Shown: in pieces, positions 38,498 through 48,484 of the stretch
Layout of the letters: each line of letters opens with the position of its first letter
Position numbering within the stretch: the stretch's first letter is position 1
NCBI GenBank assembly: GCA_019750335.1
Contig: JAIEOQ010000005.1
Coordinates: forward strand, 434,001 to 498,000
Source: Candidatus Obscuribacterales bacterium
Lineage (GTDB): Bacteria; Cyanobacteriota; Vampirovibrionia; Obscuribacterales; Obscuribacteraceae
Direction of reading: 5' to 3'
DNA: 64,000 bases
Position numbers and translations under genes: made by a program
The notes under the pieces: generated by a model
Told to the model about the DNA's origin: nothing
The model's database searches: none
What the model saw: only the letters and a program-made list of their open reading frames with translations

Positions 38498-39634
38498 TTA
38501 ACCTGTCGCTTCAGCGTTGACAGGTTTATAACTGCCGCCGGCTTGGCTTTCTGATTTGATGTCGATCTTCCAGCCGGTCAGCTTGGCGGCTAAGCGTACG
38601 TTTTGGCCGCCGCGACCGATAGCCAAGCTCAGTTGATCGTCCGGCACTATCACTTCAGCGCGACGTCCACCGGCAGTCGGTGCTGCTTCGGTTGAGTCAT
38701 CATACAAAGCCACCGTAGTGATGCGAGCTGGGCTGAGAGCGTTGGAAATATAGTCGACCGGGTCGTTGGAGAAACGGATGACATCGATCTTTTCGTTACG
38801 TAGTTCGGCGACAACGTTCTGAATGCGAACGCCGCGGGTGCCGATACAAGCGCCGACCGGATCGACATCGGCATCTTCGGAGTGCACTGCAATCTTAGTT
38901 CTGTAACCAGCTTCACGAGCGATAGATTTGATCTCGACTGTACCGTCTTCGATTTCTGGTACATACAATTCAAACAGTTCGCGTACAAGTTCAGGATGTG
39001 CTTGTGAAACGATGATTTGCGGTACTCGTCCCGATTCGCGCAGCTCAAGAACATAAACGCGTACACGATTGCCGACTCGCGGGCTGTCGCCGGGAAGCTG
39101 CTCTTTGCTTGGCATGCAGCCTTCAACGCGACCGAGATTGATGATTACGTTGGTGCGGTTATTGCCGACAACTTCAATTCGTTCGATTTGTCCTGTTGTG
39201 CAAGTGCCTTTACGCGCTTCAAACTCTTTCTTAATCAGCTCTTTCTCTGCTTCACGCAAGCGCTGAGTAATCAGTTGTTTTGCTGTTTGAGCAGCGATTC
39301 GTCCGAATTCGGAAAAGTCAGCCGGAGTTACTTCAATCTCCAGAACTTCGCCTTCGGTAACGTCCGGAATCAAATCTTTTGCTTCAGCAAGACCGATTTC
39401 GTGATATTCGTTTGAAACTTCGGCAACTACTTCTTTTGGTGCAAAAATGCCGATTTCACCGGTTTCGGTATCGAATATGGCGCGTACCCCTTCAACATCA
39501 TGATCGGGGACTTTTTTCTTGTATGCAGCGACTATGGCGTCACATACATAGGAGATAAATTCCTCCTGGGGTATGTTGCGCTCTCTTTCTAGCTCTTCTG
39601 CGGCTTCTAAAAGTTTGTCGCCTATTTTAATCAT
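38498..39634 (-). CDS. nusA: Transcription termination/antitermination factor NusA
   Basis: S1 and KH regions: VGACIGTRGVRIQNVVAELRNEKIDVIRFS, LAIGRGGQNVRLAAKLTGWKIDIKS. Confidence 0.96.
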   Translation of the reverse strand: MIKIGDKLLEAAEELERERNIPQEEFISYVCDAIVAAYKKKVPDHDVEGVRAIFDTETGEIGIFAPKEVVAEVSNEYHEIGLAEAKDLIPDVTEGEVLEIEVTPADFSEFGRIAAQTAKQLITQRLREAEKELIKKEFEARKGTCTTGQIERIEVVGNNRTNVIINLGRVEGCMPSKEQLPGDSPRVGNRVRVYVLELRESGRVPQIIVSQAHPELVRELFELYVPEIEDGTVEIKSIAREAGYRTKIAVHSEDADVDPVGACIGTRGVRIQNVVAELRNEKIDVIRFSNDPVDYISNALSPARITTVALYDDSTEAAPTAGGRRAEVIVPDDQLSLAIGRGGQNVRLAAKLTGWKIDIKSESQAGGSYKPVNAEATG

Positions 39635-39650
39635 GTTATATCCTCCATAT

Positions 39651-40220
39651 TCAATTGTCAGTTTCAGTTGGCTGCGCAGGCTTTATTGCTTGCCGCCGGA
39701 TTTGCAAAATCTTTGTCAATTCCAGGCTAATTAATTGGGGAATGCCTGTATCTGTCTCTTTCTTTATTGTTTTCTTTTGTTTGCTAGAACTTTGTTGTTT
39801 AATCACTTCCGGGTTGGAAATTTGAATCTCGCCTTCTTTATGTCCGGAAAGAAGACCGGAGAATTCATAGCCGAGACCTTCAATCAACTCTTTTGTTTTG
39901 ACGGCAACCGGTTCTCCGACAAAAGCAGCAAAATCACGTTCGGTTTTCAGCACTCTTTCCAGCCCCGGACTTTGCACTTCAAGTAAGTAAGAACCGTTAA
40001 ACATTGCCGATTCGGAGCTTTCTAAAAGTGGTTCAAGTACACGGCTGAAGCTTTCGCAATCGTCAAGACCAATTTGTCCGCCTGGTCTGTGGATAGTTAT
40101 TTCCAAGCTTCGGTGTTTCCCTTGTTGGGTAATTCGAGCGTCCACTACGCTTAGGTCCGAAGCTAATGAAGCGGCGGCATTTTCGGCTAATTCAAATATT
40201 TCTTCTAACTTTGACTGCAT
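39651..40220 (-). CDS. rimP: Ribosome maturation factor RimP
   Basis: GQIGLDDCESFSRVLEPLL, YLLEVQSPGLERVLKTERDF; upstream of nusA. Confidence 0.94.
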   Translation of the reverse strand: MQSKLEEIFELAENAAASLASDLSVVDARITQQGKHRSLEITIHRPGGQIGLDDCESFSRVLEPLLESSESAMFNGSYLLEVQSPGLERVLKTERDFAAFVGEPVAVKTKELIEGLGYEFSGLLSGHKEGEIQISNPEVIKQQSSSKQKKTIKKETDTGIPQLISLELTKILQIRRQAIKPAQPTETDN

Positions 40221-40337
40221 GATTTTTTCATTCTTCGCCAGGAAGAACGACGACTCGCCGTAGACTAAGAAAGTCTACGACATAAACCGAATAACTCAAG
40301 CTCATATGGTAACATGTCAAGCTTTCGGGAACAATGA

Positions 40338-40850
40338 ATGACAGCAAAAGTTATCTTATTGAACAAGCAGAGGCGGCACCGGCTTGATACCAAGTGGCTG
40401 GAGTCCAATACTGACAAGCTCTTTGGGCAAGTGTTAGATAACTTAAAGAAATATCCCAGTCCTCTGGTCAAAAAAAAGTTGATTGCTGAATTGAAAGAAC
40501 GAGGCACTCTTTCATTAGCTCTGGTTTCCAACGCCCAGATCAAAAAACTGAATAAGCAATGGATGAGTAAGGATTACGCCACCGACGTACTCTCTTTTCC
40601 CTTGTCTTTGGAAGCACCACCGGAACCGCTCCCCTGGGAAATTGGTGAGCTTGTGATTTCAGTGGAGAAAGCTTGGTCTCAAGCGCAAGAATTCGGGCAT
40701 TCTTTCGAGCGAGAATTTGCCTTTCTTTTCGTGCACGGCTTTTTGCATATTCTCGGCTTCGATCATATGGAGCCCGAGGAGGAAAAAGAAATGTTCGGAC
40801 GGCAAAAACAGATATTGCTTGCCGCTGGATTTCCGCGAACTAAATGTTAG
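40338..40850 (+). CDS. ybeY: Endoribonuclease YbeY
   Basis: ATDVLSFPL and HGFLHILGFDHMEPEEEKEM metal-binding motif. Confidence 0.95.
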   Translation: MTAKVILLNKQRRHRLDTKWLESNTDKLFGQVLDNLKKYPSPLVKKKLIAELKERGTLSLALVSNAQIKKLNKQWMSKDYATDVLSFPLSLEAPPEPLPWEIGELVISVEKAWSQAQEFGHSFEREFAFLFVHGFLHILGFDHMEPEEEKEMFGRQKQILLAAGFPRTKC

Positions 40851-40963
40851 GCTCGGGTAAAATTTGACCAAGATTGCTTCATTGATCTTCGGGAACCATA
40901 TCGGCATATTCTGCCTCATGATATCTTTGGTTTAGGTGTGATGATTGCGCTTGGTGATGGTAG

Positions 40964-41401
40964 ATGAAAGCGGACAAAGACTCGAAAACGCTTGACGAAA
41001 ATCTTTCTTCAGTTTGGCGGCGGCGTGTCCAGCGCAGCAGAAACCTGTTTGAATCGTTTTCTCATGCTCTAAACGGTTTGGAACAAGCCTTTGTTGCCGA
41101 ACGTAACCTGAAAATTCATCTGATTATCGGTTCTTTGGCTATCCTTGCTGCGTTGCTTTTATCTTTTGATTCATTCAGTTGGGCTGTGCTTTTTATGGCT
41201 ATTGGGCTGGTGATTACTGCCGAGCTCTTGAACACAGCCGTTGAGCGTGTAGTTGATCTGGTCAGCGGCGGGCAATTTCATATCTTAGCCAAAGAAGCAA
41301 AAGATATTGCCGCTGCTGCGGTTTTTGTTGCCTCGTTAACGGCAGTCTGCATCGGTGTTGCTTTGTTTGTGCCCAAGCTTTTGTTGCTGGTTGGACCTTA
41401 A
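40964..41401 (+). CDS. dgkA: Diacylglycerol kinase family protein
   Basis: AFVAERNLKIHL, ITAELLNTAVERVVDL; downstream of ybeY. Confidence 0.92.
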   Translation: MKADKDSKTLDENLSSVWRRRVQRSRNLFESFSHALNGLEQAFVAERNLKIHLIIGSLAILAALLLSFDSFSWAVLFMAIGLVITAELLNTAVERVVDLVSGGQFHILAKEAKDIAAAAVFVASLTAVCIGVALFVPKLLLLVGP

Positions 41402-42207
41402 TCGGGACTGACTCGACTGGGTAAATAGCTGGTCAACCCGTTTTGTTTATCTTCAAATATTTGCACTTCGACTTGATAAACCTTGCGCAAAACTGCTGCT
41501 GTTAAGGCTTGAGAGACATTTCCGCAAACGGCAATTTCGCTTGGTCCGTTAACGCCGCTTTTTAATAGAACAATCTCGTCGGCCAAACGCGACATTAGAT
41601 TGAGATCGTGCAGAACAAGCAAAATGCCTAAGCTATGGTCTTTCAATTCACGAATAAGTTGAACCAACTCCAATTGATGGCGGAAATCCAGATGGGCAGT
41701 TGGTTCATCTAGAAGTAAGAAGCGCGGTTCTTGAGCTAATGCCGTGGCAATAAGCACTCTCTGTCTTTCGCCGCCGGAAAGACCGTCCATCATCTTATGG
41801 CGCAATTCCCAGCTGCCTGTTTTGTGTAATACGCTCTCAATCACATTCTTGTCTGTGTCGTTAGTGGACCAAGACCACCAGCTCTGATAAGGATTGCGTC
41901 CCAGTGATACCCATTCATACACTGACAGATGGCGCAGCTGATCCAGTGTTTGTGGAACATAGCCAACTGCTTGGGCAAACTCTTTGTTGCTTAACTGATC
42001 TATGTCCCGCTCTCCAAGCCGTATGGAACCGGACAAAGGATGCATTTGCCGAGCCAGACATTTCAATACAGTTGATTTTCCTGCTCCGTTTGGACCGGCA
42101 AGAACGACAATCTGTCCTGAATTAAGCCTTAGCTCTTTGATCTGTGCTACAGCTTTATTCTGCCAACCGACAGATAAGTTTTCTGCATTCAGAGTCATTT
42201 GTGTCAT
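41398..42207 (-). CDS. FecE/BtuD-type ABC transporter ATP-binding protein
   Basis: LAGPNGAGKSTVLKCLA, LSGGERQRVLIATALAQEPRFLLLDEPTAHLD. Confidence 0.93.
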   Translation of the reverse strand: MTQMTLNAENLSVGWQNKAVAQIKELRLNSGQIVVLAGPNGAGKSTVLKCLARQMHPLSGSIRLGERDIDQLSNKEFAQAVGYVPQTLDQLRHLSVYEWVSLGRNPYQSWWSWSTNDTDKNVIESVLHKTGSWELRHKMMDGLSGGERQRVLIATALAQEPRFLLLDEPTAHLDFRHQLELVQLIRELKDHSLGILLVLHDLNLMSRLADEIVLLKSGVNGPSEIAVCGNVSQALTAAVLRKVYQVEVQIFEDKQNGLTSYLPSRVSPD

Positions 42208-43199
42208 GTTCTTTCCGCTTCCTGTTTAAGAATTAGAAAGAGAAAGAAAGGACCACCAAGCAGACTCAACAATGTACCTAAAGGTAAGTCTTGCCCGGGA
42301 AGCAGGAGACGAGAAGCTAAATCGCTGATCAATACAAGCAGCGCTCCTAATCCGGCCGCGGCAAAAATATGCGCACGTTCGTCGCGACCAAAAAGCTGGC
42401 GAGCAAAATAAGGAGCAATCAAGCCGACAAAACCAAGTAAACCGCTTAAAGATACGGCTGAAGCGCAAAGTAAAACTGCTGCGGCAAGAATGGCGCTTTG
42501 CGCTTTACTGACGGACAAGCCAAGGGAGGCGGCTTGAGTGGCGCCTAAAGATAAAAGGCGCAAGGGCTTGCTTAAGAGCAGCGCCGCCAAGCAACCGCAG
42601 AGGATATATAAACTGACTGGGCACAATTCTTGCCAACTACGCCCGCTTACACTTCCGGCTAACCAATAAAATATGCCTTGAGCCGGAGCGCTTGTTGGTG
42701 CCGCGTATAGAAGCAGGGTGATTAAACTCGAGCAAACCGCCGAAACTGCTACTCCTGATAACAATAATCGGCTTATGGAGAAACCGCGCGAACTGCGAGC
42801 CATGGATGCCACTAGAATGCTCGCTAAAAAACCACCGGCAAGGGCAATTAGCGGAATAAATGAAAAATCGATTCCGCTGACCATAGCCAAAGCGACAGCT
42901 AATCCGGCACCGCTTGAAACTCCGGTTAAATAGGGATCGGCAAGTGAGTTGTTTGATAATGATTGAAGCAGATAGCCGGAAACGGCAAGTCCGGCTCCAA
43001 CCAAGCAAGCGGCAAGCAGCCGAGGCAAGCGAATTTGCCAGAGTACATTTTGCAGTCCAGGATCGATTTGCGAAGCGTCAGCGGCGGGAAATAAAATTTG
43101 CCAAACCGTATCGGGCCTGAGATGGATCTCTCCCAAGCAGAGATTAAGCGCAATGCCTGCGGAAAGAGCTAAAGTCAAGAGTAAGAATTTGACTGGCAA
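42204..43199 (-). CDS. FecCD family ABC transporter permease
   Basis: IRLPRLLAACLVGAGLAVSGYLLQSLSNNSLADPYLTGVSSGAGL, GLIAPYFARQLFGRDERA. Confidence 0.93.
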   Translation of the reverse strand: MPVKFLLLTLALSAGIALNLCLGEIHLRPDTVWQILFPAADASQIDPGLQNVLWQIRLPRLLAACLVGAGLAVSGYLLQSLSNNSLADPYLTGVSSGAGLAVALAMVSGIDFSFIPLIALAGGFLASILVASMARSSRGFSISRLLLSGVAVSAVCSSLITLLLYAAPTSAPAQGIFYWLAGSVSGRSWQELCPVSLYILCGCLAALLLSKPLRLLSLGATQAASLGLSVSKAQSAILAAAVLLCASAVSLSGLLGFVGLIAPYFARQLFGRDERAHIFAAAGLGALLVLISDLASRLLLPGQDLPLGTLLSLLGGPFFLFLILKQEAERT

Positions 43200-43326
43200 G
43201 ATTCGATGATTATTTCCAAATTAGTTTGCCGATTGTCGCAGACCCACTCCTTATCGTGCAAGCAACGCGTGCTAACATGCTAGATATGATCTTTTCAGTC
43301 GCTGACATGGCTCTTTAAGGTGATAA

Positions 43327-44502
43327 ATGAACCGCTCCATTTACCTTGATAACAGCGCTACAACACAAGTGAGGCAAGAAGTTAGGGAAGCAATGCAACC
43401 CTACCTAGATGAAAAGTGGGGAAATCCTTCCTCAGTACATTATTATGGGCGGCAAGCGCGCCAGGCTGTTGACGAAGCCAGGCAATCAATTGCGGCTTTG
43501 CTTTCTTGCGAAGAAGACGAGATTTATTTCACACCATGCGCTACCTATAGCAATAACACGGCGCTTTTGGGACGGGCGCGTTTCGTTCTGGCAAACGATC
43601 GTTCTAAAAGACTGGTGACAAGCCAAATCGAGCATCCTTCCTGTATCGGGCCGGCGCGTCATCTTGAATCGGCAGGGTGGCAGGTGGAGTATTTGTCTGT
43701 TGACCGTGAAGGTTTCTTTTGTGCTCAAGCTTTGAAAAAAGCCTTGAATAATCAAGCCGGTATGGTCTCTTTGATGTGGGCCAATAATGAGATTGGTTGT
43801 GTGCAGGATATGTCAGCTCTTGTTGAGGCGGCTAAAGAGTCAGGCGCTTTTTTTCATACTGATGCAGTACAAATTGCCGGTAAGCTACCGATAAATCTCC
43901 AAAAATTACCGGTGGACACGCTTTCGCTTTCGGGACATAAGTTTTACGGACCAAAAGGAATTGGCGTTTTGTTTGTCCGTCGGGGTTCAAATTTGATGCC
44001 GATCATGTTTGGTGGCGGTCAAGAAAAAGGATTGCTGCCTGGGACTGAATCTTTACCTAACATTGTCGGTTTAGGTGTTGCAGCTAAGCATGCTCTTGCT
44101 GACTTGGAGCTGACCAAACAAAATTTACGTCGTTTGCAAAATATATTGAAAGAAAAATTGTCGGCGATTGAAGGTTTAAGACCAACGGGACCGCAAGACG
44201 ATGAACGACGCTTACCCGGACATTTTAGTTTTATCGTTCCCGGTGTTGAGGGCGAGTCGATTGTATTGCAAGCCGACTTACGCGGTCTTTGTGTATCGAG
44301 CGCTTCGGCTTGTCATAAAGGAATTGTTCAACCGTCTCATGTCGTATCGGCTTTAGGCTTTACTGAACAAGAAGCTAAAGGTTCGGTGCGAATTTCGGCT
44401 GGTTGTTTTAATACTGAAGCCGATTGTGAAAATGCGTGCAATATTTTGAGCACGATCATTACTTCGTTAAGCAGGCAGGCGACTAATGCTTCGCTACGTT
44501 AA
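43327..44502 (+). CDS. Cysteine desulfurase (NifS/IscS type)
   Basis: IYLDNSATTQV, SLSGHKFYGPKGIGVLFVRRG PLP-Lys, SSASACHKG catalytic Cys. Confidence 0.94.
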   Translation: MNRSIYLDNSATTQVRQEVREAMQPYLDEKWGNPSSVHYYGRQARQAVDEARQSIAALLSCEEDEIYFTPCATYSNNTALLGRARFVLANDRSKRLVTSQIEHPSCIGPARHLESAGWQVEYLSVDREGFFCAQALKKALNNQAGMVSLMWANNEIGCVQDMSALVEAAKESGAFFHTDAVQIAGKLPINLQKLPVDTLSLSGHKFYGPKGIGVLFVRRGSNLMPIMFGGGQEKGLLPGTESLPNIVGLGVAAKHALADLELTKQNLRRLQNILKEKLSAIEGLRPTGPQDDERRLPGHFSFIVPGVEGESIVLQADLRGLCVSSASACHKGIVQPSHVVSALGFTEQEAKGSVRISAGCFNTEADCENACNILSTIITSLSRQATNASLR

Positions 44503-45559
44503 AATTTCTGCTCTGGTCTGGTTGGCTAGCTTGGTATTGCCAGCGGTGGCTTCTGCCGGCAATGATTTATATAAACGCGGGCTGGAATCTTATAATCAAG
44601 GCAAATATGGCGACGCGGCAAGCTATATGTCGACCATTCTTTCAAGCAGCCCGGACGATGCCCAAGCACACGCGCTTTTAGGCAAGATCTATCACAAACA
44701 AAAAAAACTCGATTTAGCTGTAGGCGAATATAGCAAATCTTTGAACGCAGATCCTAACTCAAGTGAGGTCAAATACAACTTAGGTATTGCCTATTTTGAT
44801 TTGAGCAAATACAAAGACGCGGAGAAGCTCTTGGAAGAAGCAGTTGGTGAAGAGCCGAAAAATTTCGAGTATCAATACAATCTGGCCTTAGTTCAGGAAA
44901 GATTGGAAAAAAGCGATCAAGCTCTGGAAGGTTTTACTCGAGCCGTTCAATTAAATCCGGAGAGCGCTTTGGCTCGTTATTGTTATGGACGCATTCTACA
45001 AAAGGCCGGAGCAACTGAAAAAGCAATTGAACAATACAAAAAAGCTCTGGAGATCAATCCGAAATATGTTGAAGCCTATAACAATTTAGGGGTTGCTTAT
45101 CAAAATATCGGTATGTTTCCTGAGTCGATAACGTCCTTTCAAGCAGCTTTGAAAATCAATCCGCGTAATCAAGAAGCGCAAAGAAATCTAGGTTACACCC
45201 AAGCTCATGTCAGCTTGGGCATTACCTATTTCAATCAAGGCAATTTAGGCAAAGCCTTTGAAGAGTACAAAAAGGCTCTGCAAATTGACCCGTCTTATGC
45301 CGACGCTCATTACAATTTAGCTTTGTTATATCAAAAACAAGGACAGTTGCAGCAAGCGGTCGGGCATTATCAGGCGGCAATCAAGTTTGAGCCGAGCAAT
45401 CCGAAAGCGCATAATAACTTGGGTGTAGCTTACAGCAAGCTAGGCAAGATTGATCTGGCTGAAGCTGAGTACAAGCAAGCACTTAAGCTCAAGCCTGATT
45501 ATGCCGAAGCAAGACAGAATTTGCAGTTCTTGCAAAAAGCTACTGGACGGCAAAAATAA
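44486..45559 (+). CDS. TPR-repeat exported protein
   Basis: Signal peptide, then multiple 34-aa TPRs (YVEAYNNLGVAYQNIGMFPESITSFQAALKINPRN etc.). Confidence 0.92.
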   Translation: MLRYVKISALVWLASLVLPAVASAGNDLYKRGLESYNQGKYGDAASYMSTILSSSPDDAQAHALLGKIYHKQKKLDLAVGEYSKSLNADPNSSEVKYNLGIAYFDLSKYKDAEKLLEEAVGEEPKNFEYQYNLALVQERLEKSDQALEGFTRAVQLNPESALARYCYGRILQKAGATEKAIEQYKKALEINPKYVEAYNNLGVAYQNIGMFPESITSFQAALKINPRNQEAQRNLGYTQAHVSLGITYFNQGNLGKAFEEYKKALQIDPSYADAHYNLALLYQKQGQLQQAVGHYQAAIKFEPSNPKAHNNLGVAYSKLGKIDLAEAEYKQALKLKPDYAEARQNLQFLQKATGRQK

Positions 45560-46038
45560 TGAGAAGAAAAGCTCTTTTCGCCGGCTTATGCTGCACAGTG
45601 CTTTTAACCGCTTGCAGTAAAACACTCAAAGATAAACTGGCAGGTGCTGATACTAAATATGCAGCTGGCGCCTATGTCGACGTTAACTCTAGCGATCCAG
45701 GTAAAGAGATTGACGTAAAAAAATCAATCGCCTACGGAAAGTACACGATAATCGATTTTACAAGCGAATACTGTTCGGCTTGCGAAGCGATTCATCCATA
45801 CTTGGAAGAACTTTGCAAAATGCGTTCAGACATAGTCGTGCGTTCATTTGATGTGAACAGACCAGGCGTGGAAGGTATTGATTGGGAATCGCCTCTTGTT
45901 GCGCAATATCATTTGCACCAACTTCCTACTTTTCGTATCTATGATGCAAGCGGGCACTTAATGGCTGAAGGCGATGGGGCCAAGAATCAAATCATGGAAG
46001 CAATCAACAATGATGTGGTCCATGCTGATCGTAAATAA
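45559..46038 (+). CDS. Thioredoxin-like lipoprotein
   Basis: LLTAC lipobox, DFTSEYCSACEAIHPYLEEL CxxC motif; TAATG overlap with upstream TPR gene. Confidence 0.87.
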   Translation: MRRKALFAGLCCTVLLTACSKTLKDKLAGADTKYAAGAYVDVNSSDPGKEIDVKKSIAYGKYTIIDFTSEYCSACEAIHPYLEELCKMRSDIVVRSFDVNRPGVEGIDWESPLVAQYHLHQLPTFRIYDASGHLMAEGDGAKNQIMEAINNDVVHADRK

Positions 46039-46051
46039 GAAATAGCAGTAC

Positions 46052-47917
46052 TTAAGGCAGGCGTATTGGTGCTGTTACCAATTTTTTAAAGCCGCCGTCT
46101 TCGTCTCTCACTCTTAAAGCGACGGCGAACCAAAGCGGAGTATTTTTGCTGCTGGCGAGCTCCTCTGCCTTTATTCGGTAGCGGCCGCTTGGATCAAGCT
46201 TAAGCTTATAGCGAGCTATGCGCGGATTTTTTAAGGGAACGGTACCGAAGCCCGGTAGAAATTCGACTCCTTCTTCGCCTGTAATAATGCTGAACTCGGT
46301 GCCGGGCACTGGGTAGCTAAGCAAATATGAACTCGCTTCTTTATCGGCAACAATAAGCCCGCTGCGAACGCTTACAAGCCTATTGGGCAAAGCTGGCGAT
46401 ACTTTTTTGACGGTGTTTAGATAGTCTTGAAAAATTTGCGAAGTTTTTTTATCGGTACAAATAACTTCCCGGGCATTCTTAAAGTCGTAACCTTCACCGC
46501 CGTCGAAGCTGAAGTTATTCAAAGCGATTCGATAAAGCCCGTTCTCTTTCACTTTTGTCCAGTTTCCTTTGCCGTCCTGGATCAAAATAAATACAACACG
46601 TTGTCCCGGTGCTTTGGCTGGGTCGTAAGCCATTTTCATGCCACCGACATCAAGAAAGCGAGCGCCTAGTATTCCGGAAACGCTGTTTTCCATGGCATTT
46701 AACAAGCAAGCACCGTCTACGGTGGCCACTTTCATAACGTTGTTGAAAGGCAAAACTTCGTGAATCTTTTCGGCAGTAATCGGTCCTTTGTCGATCCAGG
46801 CTCTGATGCCGCCACGATTTTGCATGGCTGCTTGTACGCCATATTCTTTGCCGGCAAACAACAACGAATCACAGATCAAGTCGCCGATTGGCGAATCGCA
46901 AGCATAGCTGCGAAACTGGTTGCTGAATTTGCCGGCGGCAAAACCAGCCAGACAGGTATGCATCGCGGCAAAAGGTTTTCCTTTATCCTGAACAAAAGCT
47001 TTTACTGCCGGATCTTCTGGAATTTTGTCGTCAAGATCAATCAGTCTATATTTTGTTTGAGGTAGATCAACTTTTCCTGCTTGGTCAAACGCCAGCTCCA
47101 GCTTGCCTAATGCCCGCCCGTAGCAGCCGGTTTGAACAAGGAGACAAACGCTGCCGTCGTTGCGTTTTACCAGGATCGGATGTTCAAGGCGTGTATGGCT
47201 ATGCCCGCCAATTACAGCATCGATCTCTGGTACAGCTTCGGCTAGATCTTTTTCCAATTCAATGCCGCAATGAGATACAACAATAATTTTGTTGATCCCC
47301 TGGCTCTTGAGTTTTTCTACTTCGTTTTTTAGCGGTGCAAGCCAGTCGCCGTCGGGTGCTTTAATTTTTACGCTCTGTAGTTTTGGTGCTACATCGCGGA
47401 GCTTAGGTGTGATCATGCCGATAAAAGCAATCTTTTGCCCGCCGATAGTCTTGATTGTGTAAGGCTTGACCAAAGCTGCCAGATTAGGCTCTGTTGTTGT
47501 ATCCAAATTGGCTGAAACGATCTCAAATTTGGCCAGCTTTAAGGCTTCAACTAGATTTTCGGTGCCGTTGTCGAATTCATGATTACCGATGGTGAAAATA
47601 TCGTAGCCGGCTTTGTTCAAACATTCGACATCGCTTTGACCGTGATACTCTTCAAAATATGGCGTGCCTTGAAAAATATCGCCGGCATCAATCGCTAAAA
47701 CGTTATTGCTCTTTGCTTTGGCTTCCTTAATTAGGTGGGCGATGCGAGCCATCCCGCCGATAGTTTTGCCGTTCTGGCAATAAGAATCTTCGTGTGAATG
47801 TAGGTCGTTGCTGTGTAAGATAGTGATTGAAAAAGCATCTGTTTTGGCGGTTGCCGGCAGGAGGAGACTGAAGACCAGCATGAATGTAGCAAGCAAAGGC
47901 AAGTATACGGTTGTCAT
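46052..47917 (-). CDS. Bifunctional metallophosphatase / 5'-nucleotidase (UshA-like), exported
   Basis: Signal peptide; ILHSNDLHSHED, IDAGDIFQGTPYF, TIGNHEFDNG, VVSHCGIELEKDLA, IGGHSHT; C-term 5'-nucleotidase. Confidence 0.94.
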   Translation of the reverse strand: MTTVYLPLLATFMLVFSLLLPATAKTDAFSITILHSNDLHSHEDSYCQNGKTIGGMARIAHLIKEAKAKSNNVLAIDAGDIFQGTPYFEEYHGQSDVECLNKAGYDIFTIGNHEFDNGTENLVEALKLAKFEIVSANLDTTTEPNLAALVKPYTIKTIGGQKIAFIGMITPKLRDVAPKLQSVKIKAPDGDWLAPLKNEVEKLKSQGINKIIVVSHCGIELEKDLAEAVPEIDAVIGGHSHTRLEHPILVKRNDGSVCLLVQTGCYGRALGKLELAFDQAGKVDLPQTKYRLIDLDDKIPEDPAVKAFVQDKGKPFAAMHTCLAGFAAGKFSNQFRSYACDSPIGDLICDSLLFAGKEYGVQAAMQNRGGIRAWIDKGPITAEKIHEVLPFNNVMKVATVDGACLLNAMENSVSGILGARFLDVGGMKMAYDPAKAPGQRVVFILIQDGKGNWTKVKENGLYRIALNNFSFDGGEGYDFKNAREVICTDKKTSQIFQDYLNTVKKVSPALPNRLVSVRSGLIVADKEASSYLLSYPVPGTEFSIITGEEGVEFLPGFGTVPLKNPRIARYKLKLDPSGRYRIKAEELASSKNTPLWFAVALRVRDEDGGFKKLVTAPIRLP

Positions 47918-48380
47918 GGCTGGATTCTCTCTCTTTCTAAGCCTGTGGCTTTGTTTGTCCGCTAAAGCTCAATCACCTGAGCTAATCGATGTGCCTAATC
48001 AGTGTATATCGGAAGCCGGCTGCCCGATTTCTTTCGACTCGGTAAAAACCCAGATGGAGGTCGACACTTTTGGCACACCGGTTGCTTGCCGAGTTTATAT
48101 AGATTATCGCAATGGGGCCCCAGCACCAATAAATGCTGTTAGATTTCGTATCGGATATATAGATTCAGAAGGACATGTTTGCGGGCTGTTTCATGGACCC
48201 GACAGTAAACTCTTAGAACCTGGTGCACAAACCTCAAGCAAATGGCGTGGTGAAAAAGTAAGCCCGAACACCAAGCAAGTTAAGCTGCGGGTTTTAATGG
48301 TTCGTTTTGCTGACGGTGTTGTTTGGGAAAGCGAAAAAATGCAGGCTCAACCGCAGCCCGAGCCTGACTCCGTAATTTAA
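47880..48380 (+). CDS. Hypothetical exported protein
   Basis: Signal-peptide-like MAGFSLFLSLWLCLSAKAQ; possible starts at 47880 (AGGAGGAG upstream) or 47916. Confidence 0.65.
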   Translation: MNVASKGKYTVVMAGFSLFLSLWLCLSAKAQSPELIDVPNQCISEAGCPISFDSVKTQMEVDTFGTPVACRVYIDYRNGAPAPINAVRFRIGYIDSEGHVCGLFHGPDSKLLEPGAQTSSKWRGEKVSPNTKQVKLRVLMVRFADGVVWESEKMQAQPQPEPDSVI

Positions 48381-48484
48381 TCCAATTTTCAAAGAATTTT
48401 CGCTTTTCAAGAGGCCGCTATATTCAATTGCGTTGTATTGTATATCCACTGTCCTCATCTTGAATAAAAGTTAGGAGCTTGACG

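Noticed and set aside
43200-43326. Cobalamin or other riboswitch upstream of the FecCD permease
   Set aside because: No recognisable B12-box (GCCACTG-like) or extended stem pattern on the relevant strand; needs an Infernal scan.
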